Shown piece after piece: positions 47,082 to 57,088 of a stretch of DNA of 64,000 nucleotides (positions are counted from its first letter, which is position 1; every line of letters begins with the position of its first letter). Where the stretch lies: assembly GCF_014197755.1 (NCBI RefSeq), contig NZ_JACIGE010000003.1, forward strand, positions 186,001 through 250,000, read 5' to 3'. A model generated the notes under the pieces. The model saw nothing but the letters and a program-made list of their open reading frames with translations, had not been told where the DNA came from and ran no database searches. This DNA is from Rhodocyclus tenuis. Its GTDB lineage: Bacteria; Pseudomonadota; Gammaproteobacteria; Burkholderiales; Rhodocyclaceae. Position numbers and translations under genes: made by a program.

Positions 47082-48254
47082 ATGCGCAGCTTGTGGCTGA
47101 TTTTTGCACAAACCACCACCGTCGGGCTGGCGCTGTATTTCCTCGTCAGCGTCGTGCAACCGGACTGGATCGGACAGCGCAGGCAGATCGTCGAAGTTCC
47201 GGCCAGCGCACCCGCCAGCAGCGAACCGGTCAGCGCCGCAGCATCCTACCGCGAAGCGGCACGCACGGCACTGCCCTCGGTGGTGCACGTATTCACTTCG
47301 CAGAAGGTCAAGCTGCCGAAGAATCCGCTGTTCGACGACCCGATTTTCCGCCACTTCTTTGGCGAACGGCAGGAAGGCGAAACGCGTAGCGCCGGTCTCG
47401 GCTCGGGTGTCATCGTCAGCAGCGACGGCTACATCCTGACCAATTACCACGTCGTCGAAGCCGCCGACCAGATCGAGGTCGCACTCAACGACGGCAGCAC
47501 CTTCCGCGCGCGCGTTGTCGGCAGCGACCCGGAAACCGACCTCGCCGTACTGCGCGTCAGCCCGGTCAAGGGGCAGACCACGGAACTCAGGCTGCCGGCG
47601 ATCACCTTCGGCCGCGCCGAGGACGTGCGCGTCGGCGACGTCGTGCTCGCCATCGGCAATCCTTTCGGCGTCGGGCAGACGATGACCATGGGCATCGTCT
47701 CGGCACTCGGCCGCTCGCATCTCGGCATCAACACCTTCGAGAACTTCATCCAGACCGACGCGGCGATCAATCCCGGCAATTCCGGCGGCGCGCTGGTCGA
47801 CACGCAGGGCGCGCTGATCGGCATCAACACCGCGATCTACTCGCGTTCCGGCGGTTCGCTCGGCATCGGTTTCGCCATTCCGGCGTCGACCGCCAAGAAC
47901 GTGATGGAGCAGATCATCCAGAACGGCGCAGTGACGCGCGGCTGGGTCGGCGTCGAGGCGCAGGAGATCACCGCCGAGCTGGCCGAGTCCTTCGGCCTGC
48001 CCGACGCCGACGGCGCACTGATCGCCGGCGTGCAGCGCGGCAGTCCGGCCGACGCCGCCGGCATCCGCCCCGGCGACATCCTGCTCGCCATCGCCGGACA
48101 GGCAGTGAAAGACCCGCAGGCCATGCTCGACCTGATCGCCGGCCAGCAGCCGGGCAGCAGCATCGCTTTCAAGCTGCGCCGCGACAAGAATCTGGTCGAC
48201 GTGAAGATCAAGGTCGGCAAGCGACCGGTCGCTTCGCGCCGCGGCGGCGACTGA
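47082..48254 (+). CDS. DegS/AlgW-type membrane-anchored serine protease with one PDZ domain
   Basis: 390 aa. N-terminal membrane anchor (FAQTTTVGLALYFLVSVVQP), trypsin-like domain with catalytic His in ILTNYHVVEAADQ, Asp in GSDPETDLAVLRV and Ser in INPGNSGGALVDTQG, and a single PDZ domain (about 285-375). One PDZ plus an anchor is the DegS plan; two would be DegP/DegQ. Such proteases sense misfolded outer membrane proteins and cut RseA to release RpoE; no rseA here. Confidence 0.92.
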   Translation: MRSLWLIFAQTTTVGLALYFLVSVVQPDWIGQRRQIVEVPASAPASSEPVSAAASYREAARTALPSVVHVFTSQKVKLPKNPLFDDPIFRHFFGERQEGETRSAGLGSGVIVSSDGYILTNYHVVEAADQIEVALNDGSTFRARVVGSDPETDLAVLRVSPVKGQTTELRLPAITFGRAEDVRVGDVVLAIGNPFGVGQTMTMGIVSALGRSHLGINTFENFIQTDAAINPGNSGGALVDTQGALIGINTAIYSRSGGSLGIGFAIPASTAKNVMEQIIQNGAVTRGWVGVEAQEITAELAESFGLPDADGALIAGVQRGSPADAAGIRPGDILLAIAGQAVKDPQAMLDLIAGQQPGSSIAFKLRRDKNLVDVKIKVGKRPVASRRGGD

Positions 48255-48449
48255 CAAGGCAGCCGACGCTTCGTTGGGCTCGCGTTTGCGGACTGCAGCG
48301 CCTGTGACGCACGGAAATGAGCTTATATCGAGCTCGCACTGGCAGCTGCGCGGCCTTACGTTAAACTCCTTGCACTGGCGAAGCACGCCGCCATCGTTCG
48401 CCACGCCCTCGGCGCCCGGCGAGTTCCACACCCAGCGGAGACCGGCAAA

Positions 48450-49298
48450 ATCTGCGAACTTCTTGGCATGAACTGCAATACGCCGACGGACATCTGCTTC
48501 TCGTTCGCCGGCTTCCAGAAGCGCGGCGGCGCCACCTCGGTCCATGCCGACGGCTGGGGAATCGCCTTCTTCGAAGGCGTCGGCACGCGCGTCTTTCTCG
48601 ACCCGCAGCCCTCGTGCCGCTCGCCGATTGCCGAACTGGTCCGCCAGTATCCGATCCATTCGAAGAACGTCATTGCGCACATCCGCAAGGCGACGCATGG
48701 CCGGGTCGCGCTGGAAAATACACACCCGTTCATGCGCGAACTGTGGGGGCGTTACTGGATCTTCGCGCACAACGGCGCGCTGCCCGGATTCGGCCGTCTG
48801 GCAGCCGACGCAGCCAAGGCCGAAACGGAGACCGCCAGCGGCTTCCAAGCGGTGGGCGACACCGACAGCGAAGACGCCTTCTGCTGGCTGCTGCGCCAAC
48901 TGCGGCAACGCTTCGGTGCGCAGCCGCCGGCGCGTGACGACCTGTTCGCGGCACTGCGCGAACTGAGCATCGAAATCGGCAGCCGCGGCGAATTCAACTA
49001 CCTGCTGTCCAACGGCGACTGGCTGTTCGCGCACTGCTCGCGGCAACTCGCCTACGTCGTGCGCAAAGCGCCATTTGCCGTCGCGCACCTGGCCGACGAG
49101 GACGTCAGCGTCGACTTTGCCGAGTTGACCACACCGGCGGACCGCGTCGCGGTGATCGCAACGACGCCACTCACCGACAACGAGTGCTGGACGACGATGC
49201 CACCCGGCAGTCTGTGGCTGTTCGTGGAAGGAGAAGTCCTCATGCAGGCGCCGACTGTCGCCGCGCCGCCCAGGACAAATAGCGCCGACTGCTGCTAG
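48450..49298 (+). CDS. Class II glutamine amidotransferase (YafJ-type) with apparent AUC start
   Basis: 282 aa when begun at ATC 48450. The family N-terminus is MCELLGMNCNTPTDICFSF, with Cys2 the catalytic nucleophile once Met is removed. Here TGCGAACTTCTTGGC (CELLG) is intact and directly preceded by ATC, not ATG. No ATG, GTG or TTG occurs in frame back to the stop at 48318. A GGAG lies 9 nt before the ATC. Starting at ATG 48468 would delete the nucleophile. Other marks: VHADGWGIAFFEG, AHIRKATHG, NTHPFMRELWGRYWIFAHNG, DSEDAFCWLL. Its TAG shares the CTAG of the convergent tatC stop. Confidence 0.85.
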   Translation: MCELLGMNCNTPTDICFSFAGFQKRGGATSVHADGWGIAFFEGVGTRVFLDPQPSCRSPIAELVRQYPIHSKNVIAHIRKATHGRVALENTHPFMRELWGRYWIFAHNGALPGFGRLAADAAKAETETASGFQAVGDTDSEDAFCWLLRQLRQRFGAQPPARDDLFAALRELSIEIGSRGEFNYLLSNGDWLFAHCSRQLAYVVRKAPFAVAHLADEDVSVDFAELTTPADRVAVIATTPLTDNECWTTMPPGSLWLFVEGEVLMQAPTVAAPPRTNSADCC

Positions 49299-50128
49299 CG
49301 GGCCACAGTATCGTCGGCGCCGCCAGCCGGTGGCAAGGCCTTGTCGGTCACGGCAGGAGTGGCCGACGCGACGGCGACAGCCGGCTGATCCGCCGCCTCG
49401 GCGTCGTCCTGTGGTGAACGCCCGGTAAAGCGGGCGAGGATCAGACCGAGTTCGAACAGCAGGCACAGCGGCACCGCCAGCATCAGCTGCGAAATGATGT
49501 CGGGCGGCGTGAAGATCGCGCCGACGATGAAAGCGCCGACGATGACGTAAGGCCGCCACGACTTCAGCTTCTCGATGCTGACGATCCCGCTGCGCACCAG
49601 AACGATCACCACCACCGGCACTTCAAAAGCGCAGCCGAAGGCGACGAAGGTCGTCAGCACGAAGGACAGGTACTTGTCGATATCGGTCATCCAGGCAACG
49701 CCTTCCGGCGCAACCTTGGCCATGAAACCGAAAACCGCTGGAAACACCAGGAAGTAGGCGAAAGCCATGCCGGTGAAGAAGAGCAGGACGCTGGCAAAGA
49801 CCAGCGGCAGCGCCAGCTTCTTCTCGTGCTTGTAGAGACCCGGCGCAACGAAGGCCCAGACCTGGTAGAGCACGTAGGGCAGCGCGATGACCAGCGCGGT
49901 CATCAGCGTCACCTTCATCGGCACGAGGAAGACGCCGATGACGTCGGTGGCGATCATCTGCCCGCCCGTGGGCAACGAATCGAGCAGCGGCTGCGCGAAC
50001 AGCGTGTACAGCTCTTTCGACCAGGGGAACAGGCAGCCGAAAACGATGGCGAGGGCGAGCAGCGCACGCACCAGGCGAGTGCGCAGTTCGACCAGGTGGC
50101 TGAGGAAAGACTCTTCGTTGTCGCTCAT
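49295..50128 (-). CDS. tatC: Twin-arginine translocase subunit TatC
   Basis: 277 aa, six membrane spans: ESFLSHLVELRTRLVRALLA, PMKVTLMTALVIALPYVLYQVWAFVAPGLYKHEKK, FAYFLVFPAVFGF, VLTTFVAFGCAFEVPVVVIVLVRSGIVS, RPYVIVGAFIVGAIFTPPD and QLMLAVPLCLLFELGL. It binds twin-arginine signal peptides. A 40-residue Ala/Asp-rich tail follows. 7 nt behind tatB; the stop overlaps that of the convergent amidotransferase gene. Confidence 0.97.
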   Translation of the reverse strand: MSDNEESFLSHLVELRTRLVRALLALAIVFGCLFPWSKELYTLFAQPLLDSLPTGGQMIATDVIGVFLVPMKVTLMTALVIALPYVLYQVWAFVAPGLYKHEKKLALPLVFASVLLFFTGMAFAYFLVFPAVFGFMAKVAPEGVAWMTDIDKYLSFVLTTFVAFGCAFEVPVVVIVLVRSGIVSIEKLKSWRPYVIVGAFIVGAIFTPPDIISQLMLAVPLCLLFELGLILARFTGRSPQDDAEAADQPAVAVASATPAVTDKALPPAGGADDTVAR

Positions 50129-50135
50129 GCGAGCA

Positions 50136-50663
50136 TCAGACCTTCGACTCGTTGGCGACCTGCGCGGCAGGAACAGGGGGTGCGAGTGGAGCTTTCGCCG
50201 GATCGGTTTCGGCGCCGCCGAACGCCGCAGCAAAGGACTCGGCGGTCCATGACGCAGCCGGAATGTCGCTTGCACTGGCGGCGCTGGCGGCAGCCGCCGG
50301 CGTTGCCGACACCGCTTCAGCGGCCGGTGCGGACACCGCTGCCGTGACGCCACTGCTGAGCGACGCGGCCGTAGCATTCAGCGACTGCGCGGTGTCGTCA
50401 AGCGAACGCTGCACGCCGGAGACGCCGGCGCCGACCTGGCTTTCGAGCTTGCGCGCCGACTCGGCGAGTTCGGCCTGCAGTTTGCGCAACTCGTCGAGTT
50501 GGATCTCGCGGTTGATATCGGCCTTGACGCTGGTGACGTAGCGCTGCAGACGGCCGAGTAGTACCCCGGCCGTACGCGCCACCTTGGGCAGGCGTTGCGG
50601 GCCAATGACGATCAAGGCCACCACGGCGATGATCAGCAGTTCGGAAAAGGCGACGTCGAACAT
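50136..50663 (-). CDS. tatB: Sec-independent translocase subunit TatB
   Basis: 175 aa. N-terminal span and hinge MFDVAFSELLIIAVVALIVIG followed by PQRLPKVARTAG and an amphipathic helix RLQRYVTSVKADINREIQLDELRKLQAELAESARK. The C-terminal 100 residues are Ala/Ser-rich and disordered. Glu8 is conserved for TatC contact. Confidence 0.95.
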   Translation of the reverse strand: MFDVAFSELLIIAVVALIVIGPQRLPKVARTAGVLLGRLQRYVTSVKADINREIQLDELRKLQAELAESARKLESQVGAGVSGVQRSLDDTAQSLNATAASLSSGVTAAVSAPAAEAVSATPAAAASAASASDIPAASWTAESFAAAFGGAETDPAKAPLAPPVPAAQVANESKV

Positions 50664-50746
50664 GGCGACAGACCTGGACGGAGCGGCCGCGTCACAGCGC
50701 CGCGCGGCGCCGGGCGCCGCGTGCGCTGCTCGTCAGCCGGCGACGC

Positions 50747-50989
50747 TCAGGACTTCGTTTTTTCCCGGATTTCGCCTTCGATGGTCTGACCGCCCGCCAC
50801 TTGCGGCGGCGCGGCCGTCGGCGCGGCCGCTTCGGCAGGCTTGTCTTCGCTGGCGTCCTTCATGCCTTCCTTGAAACCCTTCACCGCGCCACCCAGATCC
50901 TGGCCGACGTTGCGCAGCTTCTTGGTACCGAACACAAGCATGATGATGACGAGAACGATCAACCAGTGCCAGATGCTGAATGAACCCAT
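50747..50989 (-). CDS. tatA: Sec-independent translocase subunit TatA
   Basis: 80 aa. [20 protein letters not shown] then [26 protein letters not shown] (FGTKKL hinge and amphipathic helix); acidic/Ala C-terminus. It forms the translocation pore with TatBC. 12 nt behind hinT in one long operon. Confidence 0.96.
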   Translation of the reverse strand: MGSFSIWHWLIVLVIIMLVFGTKKLRNVGQDLGGAVKGFKEGMKDASEDKPAEAAAPTAAPPQVAGGQTIEGEIREKTKS

Positions 50990-51001
50990 GAGCTGTCTCC
51001 T

Positions 51002-51352
51002 TTATAAGTGTTTGACCATCGGTCCGAGCGGCTCCGGCCCGCCGAGGATATGCGCGTGCAGGTGCTGCACGTCCTGCTGCCCGATACGGCCGGTATTGAT
51101 GATGAAGCGAAAACCATCGGGGCTGCCATTATCGGCAGCAATCTGTTGCGCCACCGCCATCACTCGGCCGAGTACCGGCACGTCGGCCGCGCTGACCGTC
51201 GCCAGCGAAGTAATGTGACGCTTCGGGATGACAAGAATGTGTACCGGACGCAAGGGATTGATGTCGTGGAAAGCGAGAACCTCGTCGTCCTCATAGACCT
51301 TGCGCGAGGGAATCTCGCCCCGGACGATGCGGCAGAAAAGGCAGTCATCCAT
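51002..51352 (-). CDS. hinT: HIT-family nucleotide hydrolase HinT
   Basis: 116 aa: DCLFCRIVRGEIPSRKVYEDDEVLAFHDINP, HILVIPKRHI and the histidine triad QQDVQHLHAHILGG. Purine nucleoside phosphoramidase. It lies between hisE and tatA as in many Betaproteobacteria; 3 nt behind hisE. Confidence 0.95.
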   Translation of the reverse strand: MDDCLFCRIVRGEIPSRKVYEDDEVLAFHDINPLRPVHILVIPKRHITSLATVSAADVPVLGRVMAVAQQIAADNGSPDGFRFIINTGRIGQQDVQHLHAHILGGPEPLGPMVKHL

Positions 51353-51355
51353 CGC

Positions 51356-51676
51356 TTATGCGCTCCGTGCTTTCTTTTCGTCGATACCGGAAATGCCTTC
51401 ACGCCGCCGCATTTCCTGCAACACATCCTCGATCGACAGACCGTAGTACGCCAGCAGGACCATCGTGTGGAAGAGTACGTCGGTCGATTCCCAGACCACG
51501 TGCAGGCGGTTGCCTTCCTTGCCGGCCATGATCAACTCGGCACATTCCTCACCGATCTTCTTGAGGATGGCGTCCGGCCCCTTGGCCATCAGTTGCGCCG
51601 TGTAGGAGCTTTCCGGGTCGGCATTGCGCCGGGAGCTCAGTGTCTCCGACAGGCGGTGCAGCAAATCGATGTTCAT
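51356..51676 (-). CDS. hisE: Phosphoribosyl-ATP pyrophosphatase
   Basis: 106 aa from ATG 51676. Second step of histidine synthesis. MazG-like helices: [45 protein letters not shown] and [19 protein letters not shown] with the acidic ExxE and ExxD ligands. Overlaps hisI by 4 nt. Confidence 0.96.
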   Translation of the reverse strand: MNIDLLHRLSETLSSRRNADPESSYTAQLMAKGPDAILKKIGEECAELIMAGKEGNRLHVVWESTDVLFHTMVLLAYYGLSIEDVLQEMRRREGISGIDEKKARSA

Positions 51677-52080
51677 TTTACGTAAATGTCCTTCGGATCC
51701 TTCAGAACCGGATCGGCGGCAGCCCATTGCTCGCCCTCGACCCGGAAGAAAAAACAGCTTTCGCGGCCGGTATGGCAAGCAATGCCGCCCTCCTGCTCGA
51801 CGCTGAGCAGCAGCGCATCGCCGTCGCAATCGGTGCGGATATCGCGCACATGCTGCACATGGCCGGATTCCTCGCCCTTGCGCCAGAGACGCTGGCGCGA
51901 ACGCGACCAGTATACCGCGCGCCGGCAACGCACCGTCTCGGCCAGTGACTCACGGTTCATCCAGGCCAGAGTCAGGACGCGGCCGCTGCCGGCTTCCTGC
52001 GTGATCACCGGAATCAGACCATCGGCATCCCAGTGCAGCGCGTCAAGCCAGGGCAGGCTCGGATCGAGATCGTGGCTCAC
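51673..52080 (-). CDS. hisI: Phosphoribosyl-AMP cyclohydrolase
   Basis: 135 aa: [59 protein letters not shown], the metal-binding [32 protein letters not shown]. Third step of histidine synthesis. Separate from hisE, as usual in Proteobacteria other than enterics. Overlaps hisF by 4 nt. Confidence 0.96.
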   Translation of the reverse strand: MSHDLDPSLPWLDALHWDADGLIPVITQEAGSGRVLTLAWMNRESLAETVRCRRAVYWSRSRQRLWRKGEESGHVQHVRDIRTDCDGDALLLSVEQEGGIACHTGRESCFFFRVEGEQWAAADPVLKDPKDIYVK

Positions 52081-52838
52081 AGACGGACCTCGATGCCGCG
52101 CTCGCGCATGTATTCCTTGGCCTGACGCACGGTGAACTCGCCGAAGTGGAAAATCGAGGCGGCGAGAACGGCATCGGCACGACCTTCTGTTACGCCGTCG
52201 GCCAGATGCTGCAAGTTGCCGACGCCGCCGCTGGCGATCACCGGAATATCGACCGCATCGGACACGGCACGCGTCAGCGCCAGATCGAAACCGCTGCGTG
52301 CGCCGTCGCGATCCATGCTGGTCAGCAGGATTTCGCCGGCGCCCAGCTCTTGCACGCGGCGCGCCCAGGCCACCGCGTCAAGTTCGGTGCGGTTGCGACC
52401 ACCATGCGTAAACACCGCCCACTCACCGGGCGCGACCTGCTTGGCGTCGATGGCGACAACGATGCACTGCGAGCCGACCTTGGCCGACGCTTCGGCGACG
52501 AGATCGGGATTCTGCACGGCCGTCGTGTTGATGCTCACCTTGTCGGCGCCAGCATTGAGCAGGCGGCGCACATCGCCGATGACGCGCACGCCACCGCCCA
52601 CAGTCAAGGGGATGAATACCTGCGAGGCGCACGCCTCGATGATCGACAGGATGATGTCGCGCTGATCGGACGAAGCGGTGATGTCGAGGAACGTAACTTC
52701 GTCAGCGCCCTGCTCGTCGTAGCGGCGAGCGATCTCGACCGGATCGCCGGCGTCGCGCAGATTGACGAAGTTGGTGCCCTTGACGACGCGACCGGCGGTG
52801 ACGTCGAGGCAGGGAATGATGCGTTTGGCGAGCGCCAA
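52077..52838 (-). CDS. hisF: Imidazole glycerol phosphate synthase cyclase subunit HisF
   Basis: 253 aa TIM barrel: [21 protein letters not shown] with catalytic Asp12, [42 protein letters not shown] with the second acid, [12 protein letters not shown] and [12 protein letters not shown]. Takes ammonia from HisH to make IGP and AICAR. 26 nt behind hisA. Confidence 0.97.
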   Translation of the reverse strand: MALAKRIIPCLDVTAGRVVKGTNFVNLRDAGDPVEIARRYDEQGADEVTFLDITASSDQRDIILSIIEACASQVFIPLTVGGGVRVIGDVRRLLNAGADKVSINTTAVQNPDLVAEASAKVGSQCIVVAIDAKQVAPGEWAVFTHGGRNRTELDAVAWARRVQELGAGEILLTSMDRDGARSGFDLALTRAVSDAVDIPVIASGGVGNLQHLADGVTEGRADAVLAASIFHFGEFTVRQAKEYMRERGIEVRL

Positions 52839-52864
52839 GGCGAAGACCCGGAACCTTTCCCGAC

Positions 52865-53608
52865 TCAGCTTGCGCCGAGACGATCGGCTTCGGCCTGCGC
52901 CGCCGCAAAATCGATTGAACCGTCGTAAATGGCGCGACCGGCAATGGCGCCGACGATGCCTTCTGATTCAACCGCGCACAGCGCGCCGATGTCGGCGATC
53001 GACGACAGGCCGCCACTGGCGTACACAGGAATGCGCAGGGACTGCGCCAGCTTGACCGTAGCCTCGATATTGAAGCCGGAAAGCATGCCGTCGCGGCCGA
53101 TATCGGTATAGATGATGCCCTCGACGCCGTAATCCTCGAACTTCTTGGCGAGATCGATGACGTCGTGACGCGTCAGCTTGGACCAGCCGTCGACGGCGAC
53201 CTTGCCGTCGCGCGCGTCGAGACCGACGATGATGTGCCCGGGAAAAGCGCCGCAGGCATCGTGCAGGAAACCGGGGTTCTTCACCGCGGCGGTGCCGATG
53301 ATGACGTAGCTGATGCCGGCATCGAGTGCGCGCTCGATGGTGTCGAGATCGCGGATGCCACCACCGAGCTGCACCGGAATCTCCTCGCCAACGGCGGCAA
53401 GGATTTCGCGGATGGCAGCCTTGTTCTTCGGCTGTCCGGCAAAGGCGCCATCAAGGTCGACCACGTGCAGGCGACGCGCGCCCTGATCGAGCCAGTGCTG
53501 CGCCTGCGCACCGGGAGTGGTGGAAAAAACGGTAGCGTCGTCCATCAAGCCCTGCTTGAGACGGACGCACTGGCCGCCTTTCAGGTCAATCGCGGGAATG
53601 ATCAGCAT
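52865..53608 (-). CDS. hisA: Phosphoribosylformimino-AICAR ribotide isomerase HisA
   Basis: 247 aa TIM barrel homologous to His[21 protein letters not shown] with Asp8, [62 protein letters not shown] and [12 protein letters not shown]. Amadori isomerase of the histidine pathway. Confidence 0.97.
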   Translation of the reverse strand: MLIIPAIDLKGGQCVRLKQGLMDDATVFSTTPGAQAQHWLDQGARRLHVVDLDGAFAGQPKNKAAIREILAAVGEEIPVQLGGGIRDLDTIERALDAGISYVIIGTAAVKNPGFLHDACGAFPGHIIVGLDARDGKVAVDGWSKLTRHDVIDLAKKFEDYGVEGIIYTDIGRDGMLSGFNIEATVKLAQSLRIPVYASGGLSSIADIGALCAVESEGIVGAIAGRAIYDGSIDFAAAQAEADRLGAS

Positions 53609-53695
53609 ATTGGCGGAGCAAGGGAGTGAAGAAGGGGGACGTAAAAGAATCCGGGAGAGAGCGAGCTTGCCGACGAAAACAGGGGTTTCGCGACA

Positions 53696-54358
53696 TCAGG
53701 GCGACCAGTGGATGAAATTGGCCAGCAGGGCAAGGCCTGCCTGTGCGCTTTTCTCCGGATGGCATTGAACTGCGAAGATATTATCCCGCGCCACTGCACT
53801 GGTAAAGGGGATGCCGTAGTCGGTCGTGCCGGCAACGATGCCGCGATCGGCCGGATCGACGAAGTAGCTGTGCACGAAGTAGAAACGCTCGCCGTCGGGA
53901 ATACCCTGCCACAGCGGATGCGCCACGCCAGCGCCGTCAACAGTCTGACCTACCTCGTTCCAGCCCATGTGCGGCACCTTCAGGCGAACGCCGGCGGCAT
54001 CGACCATTTGCGCGGCAGGAAAGCGGCGAACGCTGCCAGCAAAGAGGCCGAGTCCGGCGACATCACCTTCCTCGCTGTGCTGGAAGAGCATCTGCAGACC
54101 GATGCAGATGCCGAGGAAAGGTTTGTCATGCGCGGCATCGAGCAGCGCCGGACGCAACCCGCGCGCATCAAGTTCGCGCATGCAGTCGGGCATGGCGCCC
54201 TGCCCGGGGAATACGACACGCTCGGCGGCAGCGACGACGGCTGGATCGGCGGTGACGCACACTTCGCGGCCCTCGGCGACATGCACCACCGCCTGCCAAA
54301 CCGAGCGCAGATTGCCCATGCCATAGTCGATGACGGCAATCATTCCCTCAGCCGCCAT
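53696..54358 (-). CDS. hisH: Imidazole glycerol phosphate synthase glutaminase subunit HisH
   Basis: 220 aa, class I amidotransferase: [30 protein letters not shown], nucleophile Cys in [14 protein letters not shown], and His-Glu in [17 protein letters not shown] 54358 has a GGGAG ribosome site at proper distance and overlaps the hisB stop (ATGA); an ATG five codons in lacks spacing. Confidence 0.96.
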   Translation of the reverse strand: MAAEGMIAVIDYGMGNLRSVWQAVVHVAEGREVCVTADPAVVAAAERVVFPGQGAMPDCMRELDARGLRPALLDAAHDKPFLGICIGLQMLFQHSEEGDVAGLGLFAGSVRRFPAAQMVDAAGVRLKVPHMGWNEVGQTVDGAGVAHPLWQGIPDGERFYFVHSYFVDPADRGIVAGTTDYGIPFTSAVARDNIFAVQCHPEKSAQAGLALLANFIHWSP

Positions 54359-54945
54359 CAGAGCGCTCCCTTGGTCGAGGGAATGCTGCCGGCAGCGCGC
54401 GGATCGGCCTCGCTGGCCATGCGCAGCGCGCGACCGAAGGCCTTGAATATCGTCTCCGCCTGATGGTGCGCGTTGTCGCCGCGAATATTGTCGATGTGCA
54501 GCGTGATCAACGCATGATTGACCAGGCCCTGGAAAAACTCGCGGACCAGATCGACATCGAAGGCGCCAACTTGGGCACGCGTGAAATCGACGTCAAAAAC
54601 CAGACCTGGCCGGCCCGAGAGGTCGACGACGACGCGCGACAGCGCTTCGTCGAGCGGCACATAGGCGTGGCCGTAACGACGCAGCCCCTTCTTGTCAGCG
54701 AGCGCACGCGCCAGCGCCTGACCGACGCTGATGCCGATATCCTCGACGGTGTGATGCGCGTCAATGTGCAGATCGCCGACCGCCTCGACCGCAAGGTCGA
54801 TCAAGCCGTGCCGCGCGATCTGGTCGAGCATGTGATCGAGAAAGGGAACGCCGGTCGCAAAGCGGCCGATGCCGCTGCCATCGAGGTCGAGCTTGACGCT
54901 GACCTGCGTCTCGAGCGTGTTGCGTGTGATTTCAGCCTGCCGCAT
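54358..54945 (-). CDS. hisB: Imidazoleglycerol-phosphate dehydratase HisB
   Basis: 195 aa from ATG 54945 (a GTG four codons upstream is less likely). [60 protein letters not shown], and [22 protein letters not shown]-like segments; the DAHHTVED and [13 protein letters not shown] histidines bind manganese. Monofunctional, without the HolPase domain. First gene of the hisBHAFIE-hinT-tatABC run. Confidence 0.96.
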   Translation of the reverse strand: MRQAEITRNTLETQVSVKLDLDGSGIGRFATGVPFLDHMLDQIARHGLIDLAVEAVGDLHIDAHHTVEDIGISVGQALARALADKKGLRRYGHAYVPLDEALSRVVVDLSGRPGLVFDVDFTRAQVGAFDVDLVREFFQGLVNHALITLHIDNIRGDNAHHQAETIFKAFGRALRMASEADPRAAGSIPSTKGAL

Positions 54946-54978
54946 CGTAAGCGCCACAAGGGATTGGAACAGAGGGGC

Positions 54979-54987
54979 ATGATACCA
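54979..54987 (-). promoter_or_regulatory. Extended -10 promoter element of the hisB operon
   Basis: Minus strand TGGTATCAT fits an extended -10 (TGnTATAAT with one mismatch), giving a start about 27 nt before ATG 54945. It lies in the 243-nt divergent region between hisB and hisC, the AT-rich part of which (54975-55030) probably holds both promoters. No his leader peptide or attenuator is seen. Confidence 0.45.
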
Positions 54988-55188
54988 TTCCGACCTGAGA
55001 TCGATTCCGAATTAACCATCGATTTAGTGTCCGCAAGAGGCTGGATAACGAGCTTCGGCATGGCGGCAGCCGGCCTCGCCGGATCGCCGGACGCATACGC
55101 CGGCAGCCGGGTCACCATCGCGCAGCAAATCCGGCGCCGATCGCCGCGCCAGTGCCTGCGCTCACTTTTTCGAGTCGCCGAGAAGCGC

Positions 55189-56271
55189 ATGAGCAAATAC
55201 TGGAGTGCCGTCGCCCGCAAGCTGATCCCCTACGTCCCGGGTGAACAACCGAAGCTGAGCCAGCTGGTCAAGCTCAATACCAACGAGAACCCCTACCCGC
55301 CGAGCGAGCGCGCCGTCGCCGCGATTGCCGGTGAGCTGGGCGAAGACGGCGGCAAGCTGCGGCTCTATCCCGATCCGAACGGCGATCGCCTGAAGGCCGC
55401 CATCGCCAGCTTCTACGCTGCCGACGGCGTCTCGGCAGCAAACGTTTTCGTCGGCAACGGTTCCGACGAGGTGCTGGCACACGTATTCCAGGCGCTGCTC
55501 AAGCACGAGCGGCCGATTCTCTTCCCCGACATCACCTACAGCTTCTATCCGGTCTATTGCGGGTTGTACGAGATCGAGCATGTCGCCGTGCCGCTCGCCG
55601 ACGACTTTTCGATCGTCGCCGACGATTACCTGCGGCCCAACGGCGGCATCATCTTCCCCAACCCGAACGCGCCGACCGGACGCCTGCTGCCACTCGCCGA
55701 AATCGAGCGCATCGTCGCCAGCAACCCGGATTCGGTCGTCGTCATCGACGAGGCCTACATCGACTTCGCCGCCGAGGCCGTGCCGACGGCCATCCCGCTG
55801 GTCGCGCGCTACCCGAACCTGCTGGTGGTGCATACGCTGTCGAAGTCGCGTTCGCTGGCCGGACTGCGTGTCGGTTTCGCCATCGGCGACGCGCAACTGA
55901 TCGAGGCGCTCGAACGCGTCAAGAACAGCTTCAACTCCTACCCGCTCGACCGTCTGGCGATCGCCGGCGGCGTCGCGGCGATGAACGACCGCGTGCACTA
56001 CGACACGACGCGCCGCGCGGTGATGAACAGCCGTGAACAGCTGACGCGCGACCTGCACTCGCTCGGCTTCGACATCGTTCCCTCGGCCGCCAACTTCATC
56101 TTCGTCCGCCACCCGCAACTCGACGCGGCGACACTGGCGTCCGCCTTGCGCGAGCGTGCGATCATCGTCCGCCACTTCCGCCTGCCGCGCATCGACCAGT
56201 ATCTGCGCATCACCATCGGCACTGACGACCAGTGCACTGCCCTGCTTTCCGCCCTGAGGGAAATTCTCTGA
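55189..56271 (+). CDS. hisC: Histidinol-phosphate aminotransferase HisC
   Basis: 360 aa from ATG 55189 (GAGAAG ribosome site). Class I/II aminotransferase: [77 protein letters not shown] and PLP lysine in [19 protein letters not shown]. Encoded on the plus strand, opposite to hisB and hisD, unlike the usual colinear his order. Confidence 0.97.
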   Translation: MSKYWSAVARKLIPYVPGEQPKLSQLVKLNTNENPYPPSERAVAAIAGELGEDGGKLRLYPDPNGDRLKAAIASFYAADGVSAANVFVGNGSDEVLAHVFQALLKHERPILFPDITYSFYPVYCGLYEIEHVAVPLADDFSIVADDYLRPNGGIIFPNPNAPTGRLLPLAEIERIVASNPDSVVVIDEAYIDFAAEAVPTAIPLVARYPNLLVVHTLSKSRSLAGLRVGFAIGDAQLIEALERVKNSFNSYPLDRLAIAGGVAAMNDRVHYDTTRRAVMNSREQLTRDLHSLGFDIVPSAANFIFVRHPQLDAATLASALRERAIIVRHFRLPRIDQYLRITIGTDDQCTALLSALREIL

Positions 56272-56273
56272 CC

Positions 56274-56969
56274 ATGAACGAAGCCCAACGCGAAATCGTC
56301 GCCCAGGTCGACAACGCCATCCGCTCGCGCCACTCGATCCGCCGCTTCCTGGCGAAACCGGTGGCGCGCAAGACGCTTGAGGAACTGCTCGCCCTCGCCG
56401 CCTGCGCCCCCTCGGGAACCAATGTACAACCATGGAAAGTGTACGCGCTGGTCGGCGAGGAAAAGGCCAGACTGTCGGCGGCGATCATCGACAAGTTCAA
56501 CGCCGGCCCGATCGAAACGCGCGAGTTCGACTACTACCCGAAGGAGTGGGTCGAGCCGTGGATCGGCCGGCGGCGCAAGGTCGGCCTCGGCCTCTACAGC
56601 CTGCTCGGCATCGGCAAGGAAGACAAGGCGGCGATGAAGCAGCAGACGGCGCGTAACTACCTCTTTTTCGACGCGCCGGTCGGCCTGATCTTCACCATGG
56701 ACCGCAAGCTCGGCCAGGGGATGTTCATCGACTACGGCATGTTCATCGGCAACCTGATGACCGCGGCGCGCGCGCGCGGGCTCGATACCTGTCCGCAGGC
56801 GGCCTTTGCCGACTACCACCAGACGATCCGCGAAGTGCTCGGCATCGGCGACAACGAACTCGTCGTCTGCGGTCTGGCGCTCGGCTACGCCGACCCGGAT
56901 GCGCCGGAAAACCATCTGGTCACCGAGCGCGAGCCCGTTTCGGCCTTCACCAGCTTCCGCGGTTTCTAG
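56274..56969 (+). CDS. Nitroreductase-family FMN oxidoreductase
   Basis: 231 aa from ATG 56274, 2 nt after the hisC stop. AIRSRHSIRRFLAKPVARKTLEELLALAACAPSGTNVQPW (FMN site), YYPKEWVEPWIGRRRKVGLGLYSLLG and GMFIDYGMFIGNLMTAARARGLDTCPQ. Typical of the NfnB/oxygen-insensitive nitroreductase superfamily; physiological substrate unknown. Coupled to hisC. Confidence 0.92.
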   Translation: MNEAQREIVAQVDNAIRSRHSIRRFLAKPVARKTLEELLALAACAPSGTNVQPWKVYALVGEEKARLSAAIIDKFNAGPIETREFDYYPKEWVEPWIGRRRKVGLGLYSLLGIGKEDKAAMKQQTARNYLFFDAPVGLIFTMDRKLGQGMFIDYGMFIGNLMTAARARGLDTCPQAAFADYHQTIREVLGIGDNELVVCGLALGYADPDAPENHLVTEREPVSAFTSFRGF

Positions 56970-56991
56970 CGCGCGACTGGCCGCCCCCGGA

Positions 56992-57031
56992 AACGAAAAC
57001 GCCGCAGGCAGACGCTTGCGGCGTTTTCGTT
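56992..57031. terminator. Bidirectional terminator between the nitroreductase gene and hisD
   Basis: A perfect 15-bp stem AACGAAAACGCCGCA / TGCGGCGTTTTCGTT around a 10-nt loop between convergent genes. The T-rich arm follows in either direction. Confidence 0.88.
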
Positions 57032-57088
57032 CTGGCAGGGCGGCGCCCACTGCGAGCGGAGCGCCGGCGGACTCAGTCGCTTAGTCGA

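Noticed and set aside
46983-49559. 858-aa open frame antisense to the DegS-like protease and the amidotransferase
   Set aside because: The protease triad and amidotransferase motifs fix the plus-strand genes; the opposite frame is low-complexity Arg/Ala/Asp-rich sequence with no domain.
54946-55188. his leader peptide with histidine codons upstream of hisB or hisC
   Set aside because: No run of CAC/CAT codons behind a ribosome site and no attenuator hairpin could be found.
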